DNA of 64,000 bases from Pirellulales bacterium (lineage in GTDB: Bacteria; Planctomycetota; Planctomycetia; Pirellulales; Lacipirellulaceae). Where the stretch lies: contig JAHBXQ010000006.1 in NCBI GenBank assembly GCA_019636345.1, positions 186,001 to 250,000 on the forward strand. The letters run 5' to 3'. The stretch's first letter is position 1. Every line of letters begins with the position of its first letter. Below the pieces are notes generated by a model. The model had not been told where the DNA came from. It saw nothing but the letters and a program-made list of their open reading frames with translations, and did not search any database. A program made the translations under genes and the position numbers. Positions 27,681-37,107 of this stretch are shown here, piece by piece.

Positions 27681-27737
27681 CCGCATCGCGCCGCTCTCCT
27701 TGGCCGTTGGTCCCTAGCTTCACTCTCAGGCAATCGC

Positions 27738-30470
27738 ATGACTCACTCACTGCTCAGCGGCGTCTGCCGCTTGGGGCTCGCCCTGTCGCTCGCAGTCGCC
27801 GCCGTTCCGGCCGCCGCTTACGAGGTCGCCCGGCTTCGCTGCGAAGACTCCGCCGACCCGCTCGGGGTCGACGTCCCCCAGCCGCGGCTCTCCTGGCAGG
27901 TTGCCAGCGACGAACGGGGTCAGCGGCAAACTGCCTATCGGGTCCTCGTTGCGTCGTCCCCGGAACAGCTCGCCGCCGAGCGGGGCGACCTGTGGGATTC
28001 CGGACGGGTCGAGTCTGACGCGACGACGGTCGTCCGCTACGCCGGCGCCGAACTCTCCTCGTCGCAACGCGTCCACTGGAAGGTCCAATCATGGGATGCC
28101 CGAGGCCAAGCGTCCGCGTGGAGCCAACCCGCCGCCTGGACCATGGGGATTGTCGACCCGGCCGACTGGCGGGCCGTATGGATCGTGGCGCCCTGGTCGT
28201 CGGAGGCGCTGCTGGTTCGGAAGGAGTTTCTCGTCCGCCCGGGGCTGCGGCGGGCGACCGCCCACCTGACCGGGCTGGGGCATTTCGAGTTCTTCCTCAA
28301 CGGCCGCCGGGGATCGGCCAACCTGCTCTCCCCTGGTTGGACCAAATACGACCGCACGTGTCTCTACGAGACCCACGACGTGACCAACCTGCTGCAGCCC
28401 GGCGCCAACGCCATCGGCATGGCCCTGGGCGACGGGATGTATCATTCGGAACGTCGCAACCGGTTCAGCAAGTTCCAGGGGAGCTTCGGCCCGCTGCGGG
28501 CGTTCGGGCAAATCGAGCTTGAGTACGAGGACGGTTTGCGCGAAGTCGTCGCCACGGCCACGGACTGGCGCGTCGCCCGCGGACCAGTGACCTACAACGA
28601 CGTCTACGGCGGCGAGGACTACGACGCCCGACTGGAAGAGCCCGGCTGGAACGCCCCCGGGTTCGACGACGCCCATTGGACCGAGGCGGTCGAGTTGGTG
28701 CGCGGGCAGAAGGACCTCCGCGGCCTGTCGGCCAGCGCCCCGCCGCTGGGAGCCATCGAGACGATCGCGCCCGTCACGACGATCACGGTCGGAGAATCCG
28801 AGGTCGTCGACCTCGGCCAGAACGCCTCGTTCATGCCGCGGATTACGGTGTCGGGTCCCGCGGGGAGCACGGTGCGGTTGACCCACGCCGAGGTGCTCGA
28901 CCCCGAGGGACGCATCGACCGAGGCACCTGCGGAGGCAACCGCGGCCCCGCATATTGGCAATACACGAAGCGATCCGACGAACCGGAGACGTGGTTCCCG
29001 CAATTTTTTTACGCGGGGTGCCGGTATCTGCAGGTCGATCGATTGCCGGCGACGCCGGGCGGTCGACGGCCTCGGCTCGACCGCTGCGCGGGGGTCGTCG
29101 TCCACTCGACTGCCGCCCCAACGGGCGAGTTTGCCTGTTCCAGCGAGTTGCTCAATCGCATTCGCACGCTCGTGCGCTGGGCCCAACGATCGAACATGGT
29201 GTCGGTCCTCACCGACTGTCCCCACCGCGAAAAGCTGGGGTGGCTCGAGCAGTACCACCTCAACGGACCTTCGATCCGGTACGAATTCGACGTGGCGAAC
29301 ATCTTCGCAAAGGGGATGCGGGACATGGCCGACTCGCAACTTCCCAGCGGACTGGTGCCGAACATCGCTCCCGAATACACGGTTTTTCCGGGGACGTTCC
29401 GCGCCGCGGCAGAGTGGGGTTCGGCCGTGATCCTCGTCCCCTGGCAGCAGTACCTGTTCACCGGCGATCCGACGTTGCTCGTGAACTATTACCCGCAGAT
29501 GAAGCGATACATGGGATACCTCGACTCAATCGCCGAGGACGGCGTCGTGAGCGAGGGGCTAGGGGACTGGTACGACATCGGCCCCGCGGATCGCCCTGGT
29601 CACGCCCAGCTCACTCCGCCGTCGGTTACCGCGACGGCGTTCTACTTTCACGACGCCCAGCTGATGACCCGGATCGCCGAGCTCGTGGGCCGAGCCGACG
29701 ATGCGGCTCGCTATGCCGCTCAGGCCGACGCGATTCGCGCCGCGTGGCTCCGCGCGTTTCGCAGCGAGGAGGGAGTTTACGCCACGAATTCGCAGTGCAG
29801 CAACGCATTGGCCCTGGAACTGGGGCTCGTGGAACCCGCCGACCGCGAACGGGTCCTGGCGGCCCTGGTCGCGGATCTTGAATCGCACGGTTTCGCCCCA
29901 ACCGCCGGCGACGTGGGGCACCGATACTTGCTGCAGGCCCTCGCCCGCGGCGGACGATCGGACCTCGTCGACCGGATGGTCAACCAGGACGAGCGGCCCG
30001 GCTACGGCTACCAACTCAAGCAGGGGGCGACCAGCCTCACCGAGGCGTGGGACGCCAACCATCACTCGTCGCACAACCACTTCATGTTGGGGCACGTCAC
30101 CGAGTGGTTCTACGGCGACCTGCTTGGGATCCGTCCCGATCCCGCGGCGCCCGGATTCAAGCGGGCGATCGTCGCCCCCGCACCGGTCGGCGAACTCGCC
30201 TGGGCCGAGGGAGCGTACGATGGTCCCCACGGTCGCATTTGCGTTCGTTGGACGCATGCCGAACGAAAGTTCACGCTGCGGGTCGCGATTCCCGCCAATT
30301 CGACGGCGATCGTACGCCTGCCGACCGACGATCCCGGTTCCGTCCGCGAAGGGGGCCGGCCGCTGGCCGATGTCGAGGGAGTTTCCGCCGGGAAGGCCGA
30401 CGGCGATCGCTTGATCGTGGAGATCGAATCCGGGACGTACGAGTTCACAAGCGACTGGGCGGGGAACTGA
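27738..30470 (+). CDS. GH78 alpha-L-rhamnosidase, exported
   Basis: The 910-residue product has a signal peptide (LSLAVAAVPAAA) and the full GH78 order: N-terminal Ig-like domain (LRCEDSADPLGVDVPQPRLSWQV), two beta domains (FFLNGRRGSANLLSPGWTKYDR), the (alpha/alpha)6 catalytic barrel and a C-terminal beta domain. The catalytic region near residue 493 reads DCPHREKLGWLEQYHLNG. This is the variant form of the more common DCPxRDERxGWxGD motif, keeping the acidic residue after Arg. These enzymes invert and release terminal alpha-L-rhamnose. It lies 57 bp after the DUF1501 gene. A second GH78 at 55470 has the canonical motif and no signal peptide, so the two probably act in different compartments. 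Confidence 0.92.
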   Translation: MTHSLLSGVCRLGLALSLAVAAVPAAAYEVARLRCEDSADPLGVDVPQPRLSWQVASDERGQRQTAYRVLVASSPEQLAAERGDLWDSGRVESDATTVVRYAGAELSSSQRVHWKVQSWDARGQASAWSQPAAWTMGIVDPADWRAVWIVAPWSSEALLVRKEFLVRPGLRRATAHLTGLGHFEFFLNGRRGSANLLSPGWTKYDRTCLYETHDVTNLLQPGANAIGMALGDGMYHSERRNRFSKFQGSFGPLRAFGQIELEYEDGLREVVATATDWRVARGPVTYNDVYGGEDYDARLEEPGWNAPGFDDAHWTEAVELVRGQKDLRGLSASAPPLGAIETIAPVTTITVGESEVVDLGQNASFMPRITVSGPAGSTVRLTHAEVLDPEGRIDRGTCGGNRGPAYWQYTKRSDEPETWFPQFFYAGCRYLQVDRLPATPGGRRPRLDRCAGVVVHSTAAPTGEFACSSELLNRIRTLVRWAQRSNMVSVLTDCPHREKLGWLEQYHLNGPSIRYEFDVANIFAKGMRDMADSQLPSGLVPNIAPEYTVFPGTFRAAAEWGSAVILVPWQQYLFTGDPTLLVNYYPQMKRYMGYLDSIAEDGVVSEGLGDWYDIGPADRPGHAQLTPPSVTATAFYFHDAQLMTRIAELVGRADDAARYAAQADAIRAAWLRAFRSEEGVYATNSQCSNALALELGLVEPADRERVLAALVADLESHGFAPTAGDVGHRYLLQALARGGRSDLVDRMVNQDERPGYGYQLKQGATSLTEAWDANHHSSHNHFMLGHVTEWFYGDLLGIRPDPAAPGFKRAIVAPAPVGELAWAEGAYDGPHGRICVRWTHAERKFTLRVAIPANSTAIVRLPTDDPGSVREGGRPLADVEGVSAGKADGDRLIVEIESGTYEFTSDWAGN

Positions 30471-30830
30471 ACGCGAACATCCCTTGCACGTGCGGTTCGC
30501 GTCGTCCTCCAATTCAATGCTTGTCTAACGGTGCGCAGGAGCGGAGGGCATCCGTCAGCTCTCTGCGCTTGCGGCGCGCGATGACCGCATGTCGAGCTTT
30601 CGTGCGGTGCTGCGATTGTGCGTGAGCAGACACCCGTTTCGAAGGGCGCCACGACCAGTTCCCGCTTCGCGTTAGGATTGGAACATGCGCGAGGATTCCA
30701 TTACGCCGTAGCGCCTTTGCGCGCATATTGAGTTGGAATACGACCGCTCCCATGGAACGCGCAACAAAAAAGCTCGCAGGTCGCCCAGCGACCTGCGAGC
30801 TTCGCAAGGTTGGAATCGTACGTGTCGAAC
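30471..30830. other. Convergent intergenic region
   Basis: The gap lies between GH78 (plus) and the large PEP-CTERM gene (minus). Apart from the terminator at 30764-30802 I recognise nothing in it; short open frames look non-coding. Confidence 0.6.
30764..30802 (-). terminator. Rho-independent terminator of the PEP-CTERM gene
   Basis: A perfect 15-bp stem (30770-30784 with 30788-30802) closes a 3-base loop. Read on the minus strand, it is followed by a run of T residues (complement of 30765-30769). It starts 28 bp after the stop of the large surface protein. Confidence 0.9.
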
Positions 30831-33785
30831 TCAGCCGTTCGCACGCCGCCGCCGCGATTGGAGGAGGCCCAAGACCGCTAGGGCGGCGAGGCCCAAGGCA
30901 GCCGGCTCCGGCACCGCGGCGATGGCTTCGAGGGCCATCCCGCCGACGTTCAAAAGACCCGTGCCCGACAACAGCGGCGTGGTGAACGCCGCCCCCGACC
31001 CGGGCGCCCCCCAGATGCCGGTTTGCATCGTCGTGCCGTTGATGATCAGGCCGCCGACGATGTCGGTCCCGGCGAAGTTGAGGTTGAGCACCCCGCCGGT
31101 CAGAAGCTCCACGACCGACGAATCCGTGAGAACCGGGTTGGTGACGCTCAGGATCCCTTCCCGCACGATCGTCCGGCCGGTGTAGGTGTTGGCGCCAGAG
31201 AGGACCCACTTGCCCGAGCCGGTCTTCTCGACTGTCACGACGCTGCCGGCCGCCGAGTTGCCGATCGCCGAGGCGATCGTGTTGTCGGCCGTGTTCGTGC
31301 CAGACAACGTGAACGTGCGTGGGACGGCGCCATAGACGATCGTGGCGGGTTTGTAGATCCCCAGGACGGTATTCTGGCTGAGTCCCACCTGGGTCCCGTC
31401 GATCCCGGTAACGGTCGTCCCGGCCACGATGCAGTTCGTGCCGCCGGGACCGCAGCCAGTGGTCAAGCCGGCGCTGGTCGGCGGGCCCGGATCGCTTACT
31501 GGCATGCCGATAATGATGTCGGTCGTGTCGGCGACGTCGTAAATGACGTTCGGGTTCTGCTGGAGATCGTTCAACAGCCCATAGCGGCTGGCCGCATCGG
31601 CGGCGCCGACCAGACCCGTGTTTGAGAACACGACGGCCCCGGTCCCGGAGGAATCGATCGTTCCGCCCCCGGTGCCGATCGTAAATAGGCGATTCGTCGT
31701 GTCGCCCGTACCGACGTATTTGAGCGTCCCCCCCTGGATGTACAGGTTGGCCGCATCGCTGCTGGCGGCGCCGATGCTGCTTGCCGCGCCGCCGTTGGCC
31801 AGATCGTCGACCACCAGCGTCGGAGCGACCTGCTTGTAATACAGCGAACTGATGTTGCCCGCGTTGTCCGCGGCGGCACGATCCTGATTCGTCGAGGCGT
31901 ACTTCGTCATGATCCGGGTGGCCCCGGTGTAGGTGTTGTCGCCCAAGAGTTCGACGGTTCCGCCGTTACGAATCTCGACGGCGTTGTTGCCGCTGAGCTG
32001 GGCGTTCGGCAACGTCAGCTTGCCGGTCCCGCCGCCCAAGCCGTACGTCGAATTGGCCGGAACGATCGTGCCCGTAAAGGTCATTCCGGCGGCAGGCGCT
32101 GCGGCGGTCATCTTGCCGGCGTTATTGAGCGTGGTCGTGAAGTCGATCGTTGCCGCGGCGTCGCTCGGAGCCAACATCAGGCCGCCCGTACTCGTCGGGG
32201 CAATCTTGGCGTTTAGTGCCGAGTTGTTGGCCACCCCGGTGTCGACGCCGACGGCGCCGCCAGTGGACCGGATGAGACCGCCCCCGACGTTCAGCGAGTC
32301 ATTGGTCGCGTAGTGGACCTGACCCATGTTGACAACCATGGCTCCGCCATGATTCACGCCGTTAGCGGCCGTGTTGAATCGTAGCGTCCCGGTCCCCGTC
32401 TTGACAATCGAGCGAGGCTCGCCCGTTCCTAGACTCGGATCGGCGTCCTGAATCGTTCCCGAGATGACGGTCGTGCCTGTCCCGTCAAACACCAATCGAC
32501 GATCTAATGCGTCAAACGGGTCCTCCCAAATATTCACTGTCCCGGAGAATTCAAGCGACTTGTCGGGAGCGATAAGATTGACGATGCCGCGATTGTTCGT
32601 CTGGGTGATCGTACCGGTCATCTTGACGGAGTGCTCGCCCTTGAACGTCTGAAACTGGGCGATGACCATATTGTTGGCAATGACCAACTGTCCCTGCTCG
32701 TTCAGACCTCCGCCGCCGGCGACGAGGTTGTAACCGAATTGGTTGGCCGGGCCGACCTGCCGGATTGTGCCTGTGCCGAGTGCAGCGCCATTGTTCAAAA
32801 CGATGTTGGATCGGCTGAATCGCACGCTGCCGGACAAAGTGTTCGCTTGGTTGATAATCACGGTGTTAAGCGGCAGCGGAACCCCGTTGCCGGGGATGCC
32901 GATCTGGATGCCGCTCCCGGCGCCCTCGTCGCTCATGACGCCGTCCACGATCAAGGTTCCGGTCGCGGCGCCAGACGTGTTCAGGCCGAGCAGTCCCGCC
33001 GTGTTCATGTCCTGATTGCGGAGATTGATCGGGCCCGACAGGGTCGTCGTAATCCCGGCGGAAGTGTTGCTGATCGACGAGTCAAGGACGTTGGTCTGCG
33101 GATTGACGTTCTGAAAAGAGATGGCCCCGGAGATGGTTAGGTTCGATTGCCCCAAGACGTCGACCAGTTCGTTGACAAGCCGAACAGGGGCGCTGATTTG
33201 ATTGATCGACCCCGCGACATTGCTCGTAATAATCTGCCCGCGACCGCTGTTGAGGCCGTTGGCGCTGAGCCCGTAGTTGTCCTTCCAGATCACCAGATCG
33301 GCTGCTTCGACGACCGTGTTAAGGTCGGCGTCGCCGCCGAAAGAATTCTCTTGATTCGTGGCGCCGAGGTTGCGCTGCCAGATCAGAAAATCGGCCCCGT
33401 CGACGATGCCGTTGTTGCTGAAGTCGGCATTGGCGAGCGCCTGCACGAAGTCGTTCTGAATCCGGAGCATCGCCCCGCTGCTCGTGATGTTGGTCGTCAC
33501 CGCGCCCGACGTGCCGCCGATTTTGATCCCCGCAACGGTCACGTCGTTGCCGGTCGAGCCGACGTCGATCGACAGGCTGCCTCCCAGCGCCGTTGACAAA
33601 TTGGCGACATGGTTCGGATCGTTCGGGAATCCTGAGCCTCCCCAATTTGCGGCTGACTGCCACGCTTGGGCGCCCGTTCCGCCGCTGTAGGTGAATTCCG
33701 TAAGTTGCGCCGACGCCGTCGGGAGCAATGCCCCCAATGCGATCGCGAACGACGACCAGCCTGCGACTCCTGCTGCTTTACGCAT
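30831..33785 (-). CDS. Large PEP-CTERM surface protein with autotransporter-type repeats and dockerin-like motifs
   Basis: ATG 33785 follows an AGAGGTGG ribosome site and begins a signal peptide (GWSSFAIALGALLPTASA). The 984-residue protein starts with an SGGTGAQAWQSAANWGG segment. Around residues 150-190 are two dockerin-like calcium loops (DFSNNGIVDGADFLIWQRN and DADLNTVVEAADLVIWKDN). A long stretch of autotransporter-associated beta-strand repeats follows (TGTGTLRFNT, GSGKWVLSGANTYTGRTIV). It ends with a PEP-CTERM sorting signal (VPEPAALGLAALAVLGLL then RRRR). It is expected to be exported and anchored or processed at the surface. A role in attaching enzymes or substrate is possible but unproven. 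It has its own terminator. Confidence 0.85.
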   Translation of the reverse strand: MRKAAGVAGWSSFAIALGALLPTASAQLTEFTYSGGTGAQAWQSAANWGGSGFPNDPNHVANLSTALGGSLSIDVGSTGNDVTVAGIKIGGTSGAVTTNITSSGAMLRIQNDFVQALANADFSNNGIVDGADFLIWQRNLGATNQENSFGGDADLNTVVEAADLVIWKDNYGLSANGLNSGRGQIITSNVAGSINQISAPVRLVNELVDVLGQSNLTISGAISFQNVNPQTNVLDSSISNTSAGITTTLSGPINLRNQDMNTAGLLGLNTSGAATGTLIVDGVMSDEGAGSGIQIGIPGNGVPLPLNTVIINQANTLSGSVRFSRSNIVLNNGAALGTGTIRQVGPANQFGYNLVAGGGGLNEQGQLVIANNMVIAQFQTFKGEHSVKMTGTITQTNNRGIVNLIAPDKSLEFSGTVNIWEDPFDALDRRLVFDGTGTTVISGTIQDADPSLGTGEPRSIVKTGTGTLRFNTAANGVNHGGAMVVNMGQVHYATNDSLNVGGGLIRSTGGAVGVDTGVANNSALNAKIAPTSTGGLMLAPSDAAATIDFTTTLNNAGKMTAAAPAAGMTFTGTIVPANSTYGLGGGTGKLTLPNAQLSGNNAVEIRNGGTVELLGDNTYTGATRIMTKYASTNQDRAAADNAGNISSLYYKQVAPTLVVDDLANGGAASSIGAASSDAANLYIQGGTLKYVGTGDTTNRLFTIGTGGGTIDSSGTGAVVFSNTGLVGAADAASRYGLLNDLQQNPNVIYDVADTTDIIIGMPVSDPGPPTSAGLTTGCGPGGTNCIVAGTTVTGIDGTQVGLSQNTVLGIYKPATIVYGAVPRTFTLSGTNTADNTIASAIGNSAAGSVVTVEKTGSGKWVLSGANTYTGRTIVREGILSVTNPVLTDSSVVELLTGGVLNLNFAGTDIVGGLIINGTTMQTGIWGAPGSGAAFTTPLLSGTGLLNVGGMALEAIAAVPEPAALGLAALAVLGLLQSRRRRANG

Positions 33786-33940
33786 GGCGCGAACCACCTC
33801 TGTTTCGGTCAATCGGGAACGGACGAATCGGGGCGACGGCGCGGCTGCTTCGCGAATGAGCGGCAGCCCACGCCGGTCGACGTTCGGTCCTGAACGCCGC
33901 CGGCCCCGGTTGAATCGTGTGAGGATGAAACATCAAAGAG

Positions 33941-33983
33941 AATAACCAAAGCGTGCCCGCGAACCACCCGTCCGCGGGCACGC
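33941..33983 (-). terminator. Terminator of the smaller PEP-CTERM gene
   Basis: An 11-bp perfect stem (33951-33961 with 33973-33983) with an 11-base loop is followed on the minus strand by a T-rich tract (complement of 33941-33950). It lies about 28 bp after the stop of the gene at 34011-35003. Confidence 0.75.
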
Positions 33984-34010
33984 CCGTTCGAATTGCTCTG
34001 AGCGTCGAGT

Positions 34011-35003
34011 TTACCGGCGACGAACTGCCAGCAGACCGAGCCCAGCCAGGACCGACAACGCAATCGAGGTCGGCTCGGGCACCGGGAAGTTCAGACGCAG
34101 TTGCGGCGAGAACTCGCCGTTGGCGTTGCTGGCCCCCGAGAACGGACCTCCCGTCGGGTTGTTCGGGTCCGTCGTGTCGGCGTCATACGTCGGATTAGTG
34201 TTCAGGGTCGTCATTTCCTTGGGATTGAACAGATAGTTAAAGTTGACCCAGTTGCCGGGATCACCGGGGGTCATTGCCGTTGCGATCGCGTTGGCCTCGT
34301 TGCGAACGTGGACGGCAAACACGGCGACCGGGTTGCCGGCCTGGATTTCGCCCAGCAAGAACGCGTCGAGGGCGCTGCTGCGGAAGTCGATCGGAGAGCC
34401 GACGGCCAAGCCGTTTTGGGTGCCCAAAGCGGGGAAGTCGCGATCGCCTAGCGGCACGGCGGACGAATTGAAGTCGCGAGTTCCGACGTTTCCGTCCGGG
34501 GTCAGACCCGGGGCGCCGACGACGTCAATGACGCCGGGAATGAACGCGGTCGTGTAGGCAATCTTTGATTCGTCAAACGAAGAGTTCGGAATACCCCAGT
34601 AAACGAGCCCGTTCATGCCGAGGTCGGGGTCGAAGGTGTCGGTATCCTGAATCCGGCCGATGGTCAGTTGATTATTGTTCCGCACCGTCAACCGTAGGAC
34701 CGAGTCGGTGACGTCGGCGGCGGTGATCCCGCTCAGGTCGAACTGCAAGTACATGATGCGATTGCGGTCGCCCAGGTCGGCCGGGTCGGTGTAGTCAAAC
34801 GTCGGCGGGGTCACGAGATTCCGGACGTTGCTGGCCAACTCGTTGCTCGCCCCCCGATTTGCCGTGGGGGTTTCCTCCCGGATTTCCGCGTCGGCCCCGA
34901 GGCCGAAGTTCGTCGGCCGGACGATCTGGCTCGCCTGGGCGACGCCCAAGCCGGCCATCGCCGCGGCGATGGTGAGGTGAATTGACAGTCGTTGCAACTT
35001 CAT
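34011..35003 (-). CDS. PEP-CTERM protein with DNRLRE-like beta domain
   Basis: ATG 35003 follows a GGGAG ribosome site by about 8 bases. The 330-residue protein has a signal peptide (LSIHLTIAAAMAGLGVAQAS). Its body resembles the DNRLRE/CBM96-like beta-sandwich often found on planctomycete surface proteins: GADAEIREETPTANRGAS, YLQFDLSGITAADVTDSVLRL and VFAVHVRNEAN. The C-terminus is a PEP-CTERM signal (VPEPTSIALSVLAGLGLLAVRRR). It is probably a surface or secreted structural or carbohydrate-contacting protein. Function beyond sorting is not known. It and the larger PEP-CTERM gene downstream are separated by a terminator, so they may be transcribed independently. Confidence 0.8.
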   Translation of the reverse strand: MKLQRLSIHLTIAAAMAGLGVAQASQIVRPTNFGLGADAEIREETPTANRGASNELASNVRNLVTPPTFDYTDPADLGDRNRIMYLQFDLSGITAADVTDSVLRLTVRNNNQLTIGRIQDTDTFDPDLGMNGLVYWGIPNSSFDESKIAYTTAFIPGVIDVVGAPGLTPDGNVGTRDFNSSAVPLGDRDFPALGTQNGLAVGSPIDFRSSALDAFLLGEIQAGNPVAVFAVHVRNEANAIATAMTPGDPGNWVNFNYLFNPKEMTTLNTNPTYDADTTDPNNPTGGPFSGASNANGEFSPQLRLNFPVPEPTSIALSVLAGLGLLAVRRR

Positions 35004-35568
35004 GAGACAGCTCCCAAACAAATGGTGTGAAGACAGACCGCGGACTGTCCTGTCGAGGACGTTGTGCCGTGACGAGATCCCCCGACACTGGGGCTAGCTG
35101 TTCCAGGTCCAGACGCGTTGGCGCCCGGCTGAAACCATCGTTGGCGCCGGCCACGCGCCTCGATTCATGGCCCGTTAGTGACGAGAATTTGACAAGCTGG
35201 GTCGCCCGAACGGACGAAGCGCCCGCAAGCACGCCTGCAACCCTTGCATCCGACAGATTCATCCTAGTCGCAGGCGAATATCCGTAAACGAGCCCTCTTT
35301 GCAATAATCGTCCGGGAAAGCGAAACATCGCCAGGATGATTGCAGGGGCCTTTCCGGTCTCTGCCGGGTCAGGCTGATCCAGGTGCCAAATCCGCCCGGA
35401 GAACTAGGCTCTTTCGTATCGGGATCATCCGTTCGGGGGCTTCGATCCGGTTCCGCTCTCGAGCAAACAAGCGGCCCAGGACGTTCCCAATCCTTGCAGA
35501 AAAATTTCGCCGATTCTCACGGTATCGACTCCCGTTGGCAGTCGAACTCCGCATTCGAACATGCCGCG
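35004..35568. other. Intergenic region rich in TTGCA elements
   Basis: This 565-bp gap lies upstream of the minus-strand PEP-CTERM gene and downstream of the regulator gene. TTGCA-type hexamers occur at 35244, 35299, 35340 and 35494, and a TGCAA-CCC-TTGCA palindrome occupies 35236-35248. No coding sequence was recognised. Confidence 0.5.
35299..35345. promoter_or_regulatory. TTGCAA / TTGCAG pair, 41-bp spacing
   Basis: TTGCAA at 35299 and TTGCAG at 35340 are 41 bp apart, equal to the outer spacing (21+20) of the triple repeats at 36868-36914 and 42351-42397, but the middle element is absent. It may be an operator for the PEP-CTERM gene about 300 bp away. Confidence 0.3.
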
Positions 35569-36726
35569 TCAGGACAACACCTTCCGGCGGTATTCCCGGG
35601 GGCTCATCCCCAACTCCTGCTGAAACAGAATCGCCAACTGCTTGGCCGACGAGAAGCCGCTGATCCGAGCGATGCGGTGGATCTTTTCGTTCGGCTCGTC
35701 CATGAGCAGTCGTCGAGCCCGGGCCAGCCGCTGCCGACGCAGGTACTGGTACGGAGTCTCCTCGAGCGCCTCGCGAAACGCATATTCCAGCCACCGCCGC
35801 GAGACCGTTGCATGCCGGGCGACGTCGTCGATCGTGAACAAAGGCTCGTGCAAGTGGTCGTGCAGGAACTGCATGGCCGAGCGCAATCTCGGGTCCGTCA
35901 CGGCGAACGTCTGCGTCGACTCGCGCTCGACGACCTCCAACGGCGGAATCGGCGGCTGGATGGTGTCCACCTGCTCACCTCGCATCAACAGGTCAAGCAA
36001 TTCCGCGGCCCGATAGCCTTGCAACCGGTTGTTGCGGGCCACGCTGCTGAGGGTCGGCCGCACGTGCGAGCAGACCAGGTCCTCGTTCCCCGTGCCGACG
36101 ATTGCAACGTCCTCAGGAACCTTGAGCCCCAACTCTCGGCAGGCTTCCAGGGCCGACCGCGCCCGATAGTCCGAGACGGCGAACACGCCCGCCGGCTTGG
36201 GGAGCCCCTGCAGCCAATCGGACAGCGCGGTGCTTTGTTGCAGCCAGTTGCCGCGCTGGTGGTAGGTGGGATACGCCAAGAACGCCGTGGAGGAATATCC
36301 CGCCTGGGCGAGCGTCTGCTCGAAGCCCTGTTGCCGCTCGTCGGAGTACGTGACGTCCCGCACGCCGTAGTAACCGAACGACCGAAATCCCCGCCCGATC
36401 AGGTGCTCGCCTGCCAGTCGCCCCATGGCGGCGTTGTCGATGATGCAGGCCGGCACGGGAGAGACGGGCAGTGCGCTGGAGACATTGACGATCGGCGTCT
36501 TCATCGCCGCGGCGCAGGCGGCCTCTTCCTTGGTGTTGATCGCCGACAAGATGCCGTCTCCCGGCCAGTCGACCAAGTCGACCACCGAGAGGACAGGCGT
36601 CTCGAGGGCCGCGACGTAACTCCAGTCGCGCCCTTTCTCGCCGGCGTAACTCAGGACCCCTTCGATCAGCACTTCGAGGTGCCCGCCGCGGGGAAAGGCC
36701 AGGGCGATCACGCGAGATTTGTTCAT
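35569..36726 (-). CDS. XylR/AraC-type transcriptional regulator with LacI-like sensor domain
   Basis: The product is 385 residues from ATG 36726; the longer frame adds residues unlike the family. The N-terminal part (residues 1-270) is a periplasmic-binding-protein-like sugar sensor of the LacI/XylR type (VIALAFPRGGHLEVLIEGVLSYA, GRLAGEHLIGRGFRSFGYYG, AIVGTGNEDLVCSHVRPTLSSV). The last 100 residues are an AraC double helix-turn-helix domain (LFTIDDVARHATVSRRWLEYAF, IHRIARISGFSSAKQLAILFQQELGMSPREYRR). XylR of enterics senses xylose and activates from direct-repeat sites. As the only regulator in the window, it is the best candidate to control the locus. A triple TTGC direct repeat just upstream of it suggests autoregulation. 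The inducer is unknown. Confidence 0.92.
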   Translation of the reverse strand: MNKSRVIALAFPRGGHLEVLIEGVLSYAGEKGRDWSYVAALETPVLSVVDLVDWPGDGILSAINTKEEAACAAAMKTPIVNVSSALPVSPVPACIIDNAAMGRLAGEHLIGRGFRSFGYYGVRDVTYSDERQQGFEQTLAQAGYSSTAFLAYPTYHQRGNWLQQSTALSDWLQGLPKPAGVFAVSDYRARSALEACRELGLKVPEDVAIVGTGNEDLVCSHVRPTLSSVARNNRLQGYRAAELLDLLMRGEQVDTIQPPIPPLEVVERESTQTFAVTDPRLRSAMQFLHDHLHEPLFTIDDVARHATVSRRWLEYAFREALEETPYQYLRRQRLARARRLLMDEPNEKIHRIARISGFSSAKQLAILFQQELGMSPREYRRKVLS

Positions 36727-37107
36727 TCGATTGCAGGATGAGCGGGAAGAGGCGGGGAAACGCTCGACCACGGCAAGCAGCGACCAACCAATCTCCGCAG
36801 TCGGCATTGGGTCGTGCCCGGCGGTCACATTGTGGCCCAACGGGTCCGAGAAGTCGCCGGCGATACTTTGCAGCCTACAGGTGAATTATTGCAAGAACCG
36901 GCACTGGGTTGCAAATGACTCTCGGCGTAAATTGGAGGGAGTGACGGGCATCGTCGGCTCCCGCTGCGGGTGGCGACGCCCACGCTTTTCCCGATCAGGT
37001 ATTCACTCAATCTTTTCGTGTTCGCGAATCCTCGCCCGCGTCGGCTGCCGAAGTCGGCTTGACGCGCGTGACATCGCGAACGACTTGAATTCGAGGAGGC
37101 ATCTCGG
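36727..37107. other. Divergent intergenic region, regulator / DUF1559
   Basis: This 381-bp gap between the regulator (minus) and the DUF1559 gene (plus) contains the triple repeat at 36868-36914 and the strong ribosome site of the DUF1559 gene (AGGAGG, 36 94-99 of the 37-kb block, i.e. 37094-37099). No further gene was recognised. Confidence 0.55.
36868..36914. promoter_or_regulatory. Triple TTGCA direct repeat (candidate regulator operator)
   Basis: TTGCAG at 36868, TTGCAA at 36889 and TTGCAA at 36909 are spaced 21 and 20 bp, about two helical turns each. The same triple with the same 21/20 spacing occurs at 42351-42397. AraC-family regulators bind direct repeats on one helix face, so this is a good candidate autoregulatory site for the adjacent XylR-like gene. 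Confidence 0.6.
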
